DNA from: Pedosphaera sp.
Lineage (GTDB): Bacteria; Verrucomicrobiota; Verrucomicrobiae; Limisphaerales; Pedosphaeraceae
Reading direction: 5' to 3'
DNA: 9,515 nt
Assembly: GCA_028293265.1 (NCBI GenBank)
Contig: JAQGPB010000065.1
Coordinates: forward strand, 1-9,515
Made by a program: the position numbers and the translations under genes. Shown in pieces: positions 7,001 to 9,515 of this stretch (within the stretch, counting starts at the first letter, position 1; the number at the start of each line of letters is the position of its first letter). Below the pieces are notes generated by a model, which was given only the letters and a program-made list of their open reading frames with translations, was not told the DNA's origin and ran no database searches.

Positions 7001-8057
7001 CGCCCGGCTTCACCGCCGCAAGCTTTTCGCTGAGAAAATGGCAGGTGTAATTCGGCAGCGGGCGTCCAATTGTGACCGGTTGGTCTGCCGCGATTTCGGC
7101 CACCGTCGCGGTGATGGTGGTTTCCGTCGGGCCATACGTGTTGAGAATGCGCAGGCCCGGACGCGTGTGGAGCCGCACCAGTTCCGGCGGGCAGGCTTCG
7201 CCGCCGAGGTTCAGCAGCCGCAGCGTGGGCACGGTCGTTTCCTGCATCGCCAGCAGTGTCGGTACGCAAGACCAGACCGTCACTTCCTCCCGTGCCAGCA
7301 ACGCCGCTAGGTCGCTGCCCGCGCGCATCATTTCCGTCGTGCCGACGAGCAACGTGGCCCCGGCAGTCCAGGTCGGCCAAATTTCTTCCAGCGACATGTC
7401 GAACGAAAGTGAAAATCCTTGAAACACCACATCATTCTCGCGCAACCCGAGCACCGAGCCTTCCGAGCGCACGAGATGACAGATCGAACGGTGCGAAATC
7501 ATCACGCCTTTGGGCCGCCCGGTGGAACCCGAAGTGTAAATGATGTAGGCGCAGTCATCAGGTGTCAGGCTCGTTTCCGCGCACGTCAACACTTCACGGG
7601 CACAAGCAGCCATCTCGGCCTCCTCGTCTTCAAACACAACCACCTGACAAGGCAACGCGCCCGGCGCTGGAGCAAGTTCGCGCGCGGTGATCAGACAGCG
7701 CGCCCCGCAATCACTGACAACATAAGCCGCGCGCTCCAGCGGACAATCCGGATCGAGCGGCACATAGGCCGCACCTGCCTGAAGCACGCCCAGCACGGCC
7801 ACATGCATGTCCAGGCCGCGCGGCATCCAGATCGCAACACGTTCACCTCGCCCTACGCCAAACCCGCGGAGATACCGCGCCAGTTGCGACGAACGACGAA
7901 GCAATTCTCCGTAACTCAAAACTTCGTTTCGGCAACGCAACGCCGGATGTTCGGGACGCCGCCGCGCCGAAGCCGCAAACAACTCGTGAAGCAGTTCGTC
8001 CCGCAAAAAATCGGGCCGGGATTCACCAGCGAGGAACGAGCGCAATGTGGCGGACAT
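4071..8057 (-). CDS. Membrane-bound single-module NRPS-like poly-amino-acid synthetase (A-PCP-three TM/LbH units; Pls-like)
   Basis: This 1328-residue protein has an adenylation domain at about 22-515: YTSGSTGRPKG (174-184), FDMS (219-222), NTYGPTETT (306-314), YRTGDL (395-400), GRMDTQVKIRGFR (413-425), PSGKVDR (502-508). A carrier protein follows at about 530-600, with phosphopantetheine Ser563 in LGGHSL. The remaining 700 residues match the NRPS terminal domain of unknown function (TIGR02353 type): three repeats of a membrane-helix pair (about 631-697, 862-929, 1105-1176) plus a hexapeptide left-handed beta-helix domain (about 745-845, 975-1082, 1227-1328). It has no condensation or thioesterase domain. 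Epsilon-poly-lysine synthetase Pls has the same plan. Aligning to GrsA by eye gives the pocket D220 M221 E224 S263 N283 G285 T307 I315 T316 K505; the Glu and Ser recall lysine-type pockets. Inferred role: ATP-dependent activation of an amino acid, loading on the carrier, and chain growth at the membrane. The ATG at 8057 has only a distant AGGA 14 bases upstream. No phosphopantetheinyl transferase or exporter gene is visible nearby. Confidence 0.93.
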   Translation of the reverse strand: MSATLRSFLAGESRPDFLRDELLHELFAASARRRPEHPALRCRNEVLSYGELLRRSSQLARYLRGFGVGRGERVAIWMPRGLDMHVAVLGVLQAGAAYVPLDPDCPLERAAYVVSDCGARCLITARELAPAPGALPCQVVVFEDEEAEMAACAREVLTCAETSLTPDDCAYIIYTSGSTGRPKGVMISHRSICHLVRSEGSVLGLRENDVVFQGFSLSFDMSLEEIWPTWTAGATLLVGTTEMMRAGSDLAALLAREEVTVWSCVPTLLAMQETTVPTLRLLNLGGEACPPELVRLHTRPGLRILNTYGPTETTITATVAEIAADQPVTIGRPLPNYTCHFLSEKLAAVKPGESGELCIGGPGLALGYVGRADLTAEKFIPNPLFVPGGCDPVLYRTGDLARLNAAGQIEFLGRMDTQVKIRGFRVELSEIEAVMAGMEGVRNAAVVLHKDEQGVDILVAYVLPGKESAVDETFLRACLKERLPSYMVPALFEVVATLPTLPSGKVDRKSLPKPTRSAPAEERVIVAPTTPTETALHTVWREIFAPLPVSVEDDFFLGLGGHSLRAARMVSLARKQTALAHVSMVDVYNEPTIRRLAIRLDATRPRATDSTARAKQREEFLPVPSWRYFACAAAQAVSLVFIFAVFSLQWLIPYLSYAILSNQEMNKFVAVALSLAFFVAAIPVMLGIGIVVKWLVIGRLKPGEHPLWGAYYFRWWLVRRVLDTVPTEFLGGTPLMAFYYRLLGARIGQNVFLRDDTIDAPDCVEIGDDASFSPGATLSCWKVENGRLKIGRVCVGRGCYLGANSAVAPGARLEDGAEVEDLSMVPPGVTVPAGEVWGGSPARFVRHATASSVARPSSAVRVGYAAMFGVLLFIFPVFTILPIFPGMMLMAELDQASDAYHFLLLSPVLAAIFVVSMCLQIALLKWLLVGRVRPARHAVFSLAYVRHWLADKLMELSLDTVNPLYATIYLNPWYRLLGVKLGARAEVSTASSIGFDTLNIGEESFVADGVVLGAPRVQHGEFVLEETVIARRAFIGNAAVVPAGAAIGDGVLIGVLSVPPARREDALKTDSSWFGTPAVFLPQRQAAQQFDEGSTFRPHRHLFVQRAIIEFVRVILPLTCLIALTSLLMSFVVDLNDDDQYGWSLWQVAAVFPLLYLAYGAAAGLFGVVLKWLVIGRYRPVEKPLWNNFVWRSELVTSTYENLAVPFFAGLLSGTPFLPAYLRLLGCKIGRRVFMETTDITEFDVVSIGDDAALNSDCGPQTHLFEDRVMKISRVDIGARCVLGGGSIILYDTKMEAGSSLGELSLLMKGETLPAGTSWEGSPARPVA

Positions 8058-8121
8058 GCGAGTTTATGACATCCTATTGAGACTCAGAAAAACAATGCGA
8101 CAAACGCACTCAGCTTCTTCT

Positions 8122-8165
8122 CCCTCTCCGCACGACGCAGGAGTGGGGAGAGGGCTGGGGAGAGG
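8122..8165. repeat. Intergenic CCCTCTCC / GGAGAGGG repeat element
   Basis: CCCTCTCC (8122-8129) and GGAGAGGG (8147-8154) form a perfect 8-bp inverted repeat with a 17-base loop. GGGGAGAGG occurs twice in direct orientation (8145-8153 and 8157-8165, 12-base period). From memory, similar purine/pyrimidine-rich elements are scattered in intergenic regions of Verrucomicrobia and Planctomycetes genomes, so this is probably one copy of a dispersed family. It lies between the stop of the DUF1501 gene and the start of the synthetase gene, both on the minus strand, and could mark the transcription-unit border. It has no T-run typical of a terminator. Confidence 0.6.
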
Positions 8166-8272
8166 TGTGCCTTAAATTGGATGCTTCGGTTTTGTTCCAT
8201 TACTTTTCTGAACCTCAATAATCAGGCCGTTGCCAGTTTGCAAGCGCGGCGGGTTTTCTGCCCCTCCTCGTG

Positions 8273-9515
8273 CTACGCCAGCAAGCCCTTGACGACTTCC
8301 CCATGCACATCCGTCAGCCGGAAATAGCGTCCTTGAAATTTGAAAGTCAGTTTCTCGTGATCAATCCCCATCGTTCGCAGGATGGTCGCGTTGAAATCAT
8401 GAATATGCACCGGGTCCTTCACGATGTTGTAACAATAATCGTCGGTTTCACCGTAACTGATTCCCGGTTTGATTCCGCCGCCGGCCATCCACATCGTGAA
8501 GCAGCGTCCGTGATGGTCGCGTCCGTAATTGTCCTTCGTCAGTTCACCCTGGCTGTAAACCGTTCGCCCGAACTCGCCGCCCCAGATCACCAGCGTGTCA
8601 TCCAACAATCCGCGGGTCTTCAAATCCTTGATCAACGCCGCCGCCGGCTGGTCCACGTCCTGGCATTGGCCCCTGACCTGTTGCGGCAAATTGTTATGCT
8701 GGTCCCAGCCGCGATGCATCAATTGCACGAAACGCACACCCCGCTCAACCATGCGCCGCGCCAGCAGGCAGTTGCGCGCAAAGCCGCCGTCCGTTGCAGC
8801 TTCCTTGACGCCATACATGTCCAGAATATTCTGCGGCTCCTTGGAAAGATCCGTCAAATCCGGCACCGAAGTCTGCATCCGAAACGCCATCTCATATTGT
8901 GCAATGCGCGTGTTGATCTCCGGATCGCCAAACGTTTTCTCCGCCATTTGGTTCAGTTCCCGCTCCGCGTCCAGCATCCGCCGCCGCGACCCTGCATCCA
9001 CGCCCGGCGGATTCGACAAATACAAAACCGGATCCGCACCCTTGCCAAAACGCACACCCTGGTGCCGGCTGGGCAAAAAACCGTTGCCCCATAAGCGCGA
9101 AAAAATCGGCTGGTCTGTCTTGTTCCCGCTCCCCTGCGAAATCATCACTATAAATGCTGGCAACTGCTGGTTCTCCGTTCCTATGCCGTAACTCAGCCAC
9201 GCCCCAAGGCTCGGACGCCCCGGTTGCTGGCTGCCCGTCTGAATATAAGTCGTCGCCGGGTCATGATTGATCGCCTCGGTGTTAAGCGTTTTGATGATCG
9301 CAATGTCATCCACCACCGTCCCGAGGTGCGGCAGCAACTCACTTAACCAGGTCCCATTTTTCCCATGCTGCTTGAACTCAAACATTGGCGCTACGCAGGG
9401 GAACGAACTCTGCCCCGACGTCATCCCCGTGATCCGCTGCCCCATCCGCACCGATGCCGGCAACTCTTTGCCGTGAAACTCTTTCAACTTCGGCTTGTAA
9501 TCAAACAGGTCAATA
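8273..9515 (-). CDS. DUF1501 family exported protein, N-terminus beyond the right edge
   Basis: The frame is open from the right edge to TAG at 8275-8273. The first complete codons read [19 protein letters not shown], which is the typical DUF1501 sequence that follows the Tat signal and the 'MSGGPSH' segment, so roughly 60-100 N-terminal residues are missing. A TTG at 9487 inside this stretch is not a credible start because the family sequence continues upstream of it. Family landmarks seen: [61 protein letters not shown] (about 8561-8590) and the C-terminal [12 protein letters not shown] then [16 protein letters not shown]1501 proteins are usually Tat-exported and distantly related to the alkaline phosphatase/sulfatase fold; their substrate is unknown. 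They commonly lie next to a DUF1549/DUF1553 cytochrome gene, expected just outside the window. The synthetase gene follows in the same direction after 215 bases, too far for clear coupling. Confidence 0.94.
   Translation of the reverse strand, partial: IDLFDYKPKLKEFHGKELPASVRMGQRITGMTSGQSSFPCVAPMFEFKQHGKNGTWLSELLPHLGTVVDDIAIIKTLNTEAINHDPATTYIQTGSQQPGRPSLGAWLSYGIGTENQQLPAFIVMISQGSGNKTDQPIFSRLWGNGFLPSRHQGVRFGKGADPVLYLSNPPGVDAGSRRRMLDAERELNQMAEKTFGDPEINTRIAQYEMAFRMQTSVPDLTDLSKEPQNILDMYGVKEAATDGGFARNCLLARRMVERGVRFVQLMHRGWDQHNNLPQQVRGQCQDVDQPAAALIKDLKTRGLLDDTLVIWGGEFGRTVYSQGELTKDNYGRDHHGRCFTMWMAGGGIKPGISYGETDDYCYNIVKDPVHIHDFNATILRTMGIDHEKLTFKFQGRYFRLTDVHGEVVKGLLA

Noticed and set aside
6111..8069. 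Further long plus-strand frames opposite the adenylation domain (6111-6908, 7419-8069)
   Set aside because: Arg/His/Gln-rich translations without motifs, fully covered by the clearly coding minus strand.
8058..8121. Hairpin TGCG/CGCA followed by TTGTTTTT on the minus strand ahead of the synthetase as a terminator
   Set aside because: The stem is only 4 bp; too weak to call.
8273..9487. DUF1501 gene starting at the TTG at 9487
   Set aside because: The sequence upstream in the same frame to the window edge continues the conserved family sequence, so the true start lies outside the window.

Overview
The window reads as chromosomal DNA of a soil- or freshwater-type Verrucomicrobia member (Pedosphaera/Limisphaerales-like), with Planctomycetes as the second choice. 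The basis is the paralogous Planctomycete-cytochrome/DUF families (DUF1587-DUF1595-DUF1592-DUF1588-DUF1585, DUF1552, DUF1501), a moderately high GC content with strong GC3 bias, and an intergenic GGGGAGAGG repeat of a type I associate with these genomes. This assignment is inference from families; no rRNA or phylogenetic marker is present.

Layout. At 1-89 a possible minus-strand gene starts and runs off the left edge. 90-218 is a divergent control region. 219-2105 and 2107-3510 form a tight two-gene plus-strand operon: a Sec-exported two-haem-site cytochrome of the DUF1592 type, followed one base later by a Tat-exported DUF1552 (HXXSHH) protein. A small minus-strand gene with a strong Shine-Dalgarno (3544-3759) converges on this operon. 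3760-4070 holds no convincing gene but several perfect short hairpins. 4071-8057 (minus) is the centrepiece: a 1328-residue single-module synthetase built as adenylation domain, carrier protein, then three repeats of (two membrane helices plus a left-handed beta-helix hexapeptide domain). This is the architecture of poly-amino-acid synthetases such as epsilon-poly-lysine synthetase Pls and of the NRPS 'terminal domain of unknown function' family. 8058-8272 is intergenic and carries the repeat. 8273-9515 (minus, cut by the right edge) is a DUF1501 protein.

How the parts relate. The flanking genes are two unrelated versions of the same theme: DUF1592 cytochrome with its DUF1552 partner on the left, and DUF1501 on the right, whose usual partner (a DUF1549/DUF1553 cytochrome) would lie beyond the edge. 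All are presumed periplasmic with unknown substrates. The synthetase is probably an independent unit. Its adenylation pocket, read by hand as D-M-E-S-N-G-T-I-T-K, carries the acidic residue seen in lysine-type pockets, so a membrane-bound maker of a cationic poly-amino acid is a reasonable but unproven hypothesis. It is the most interesting item in the window.
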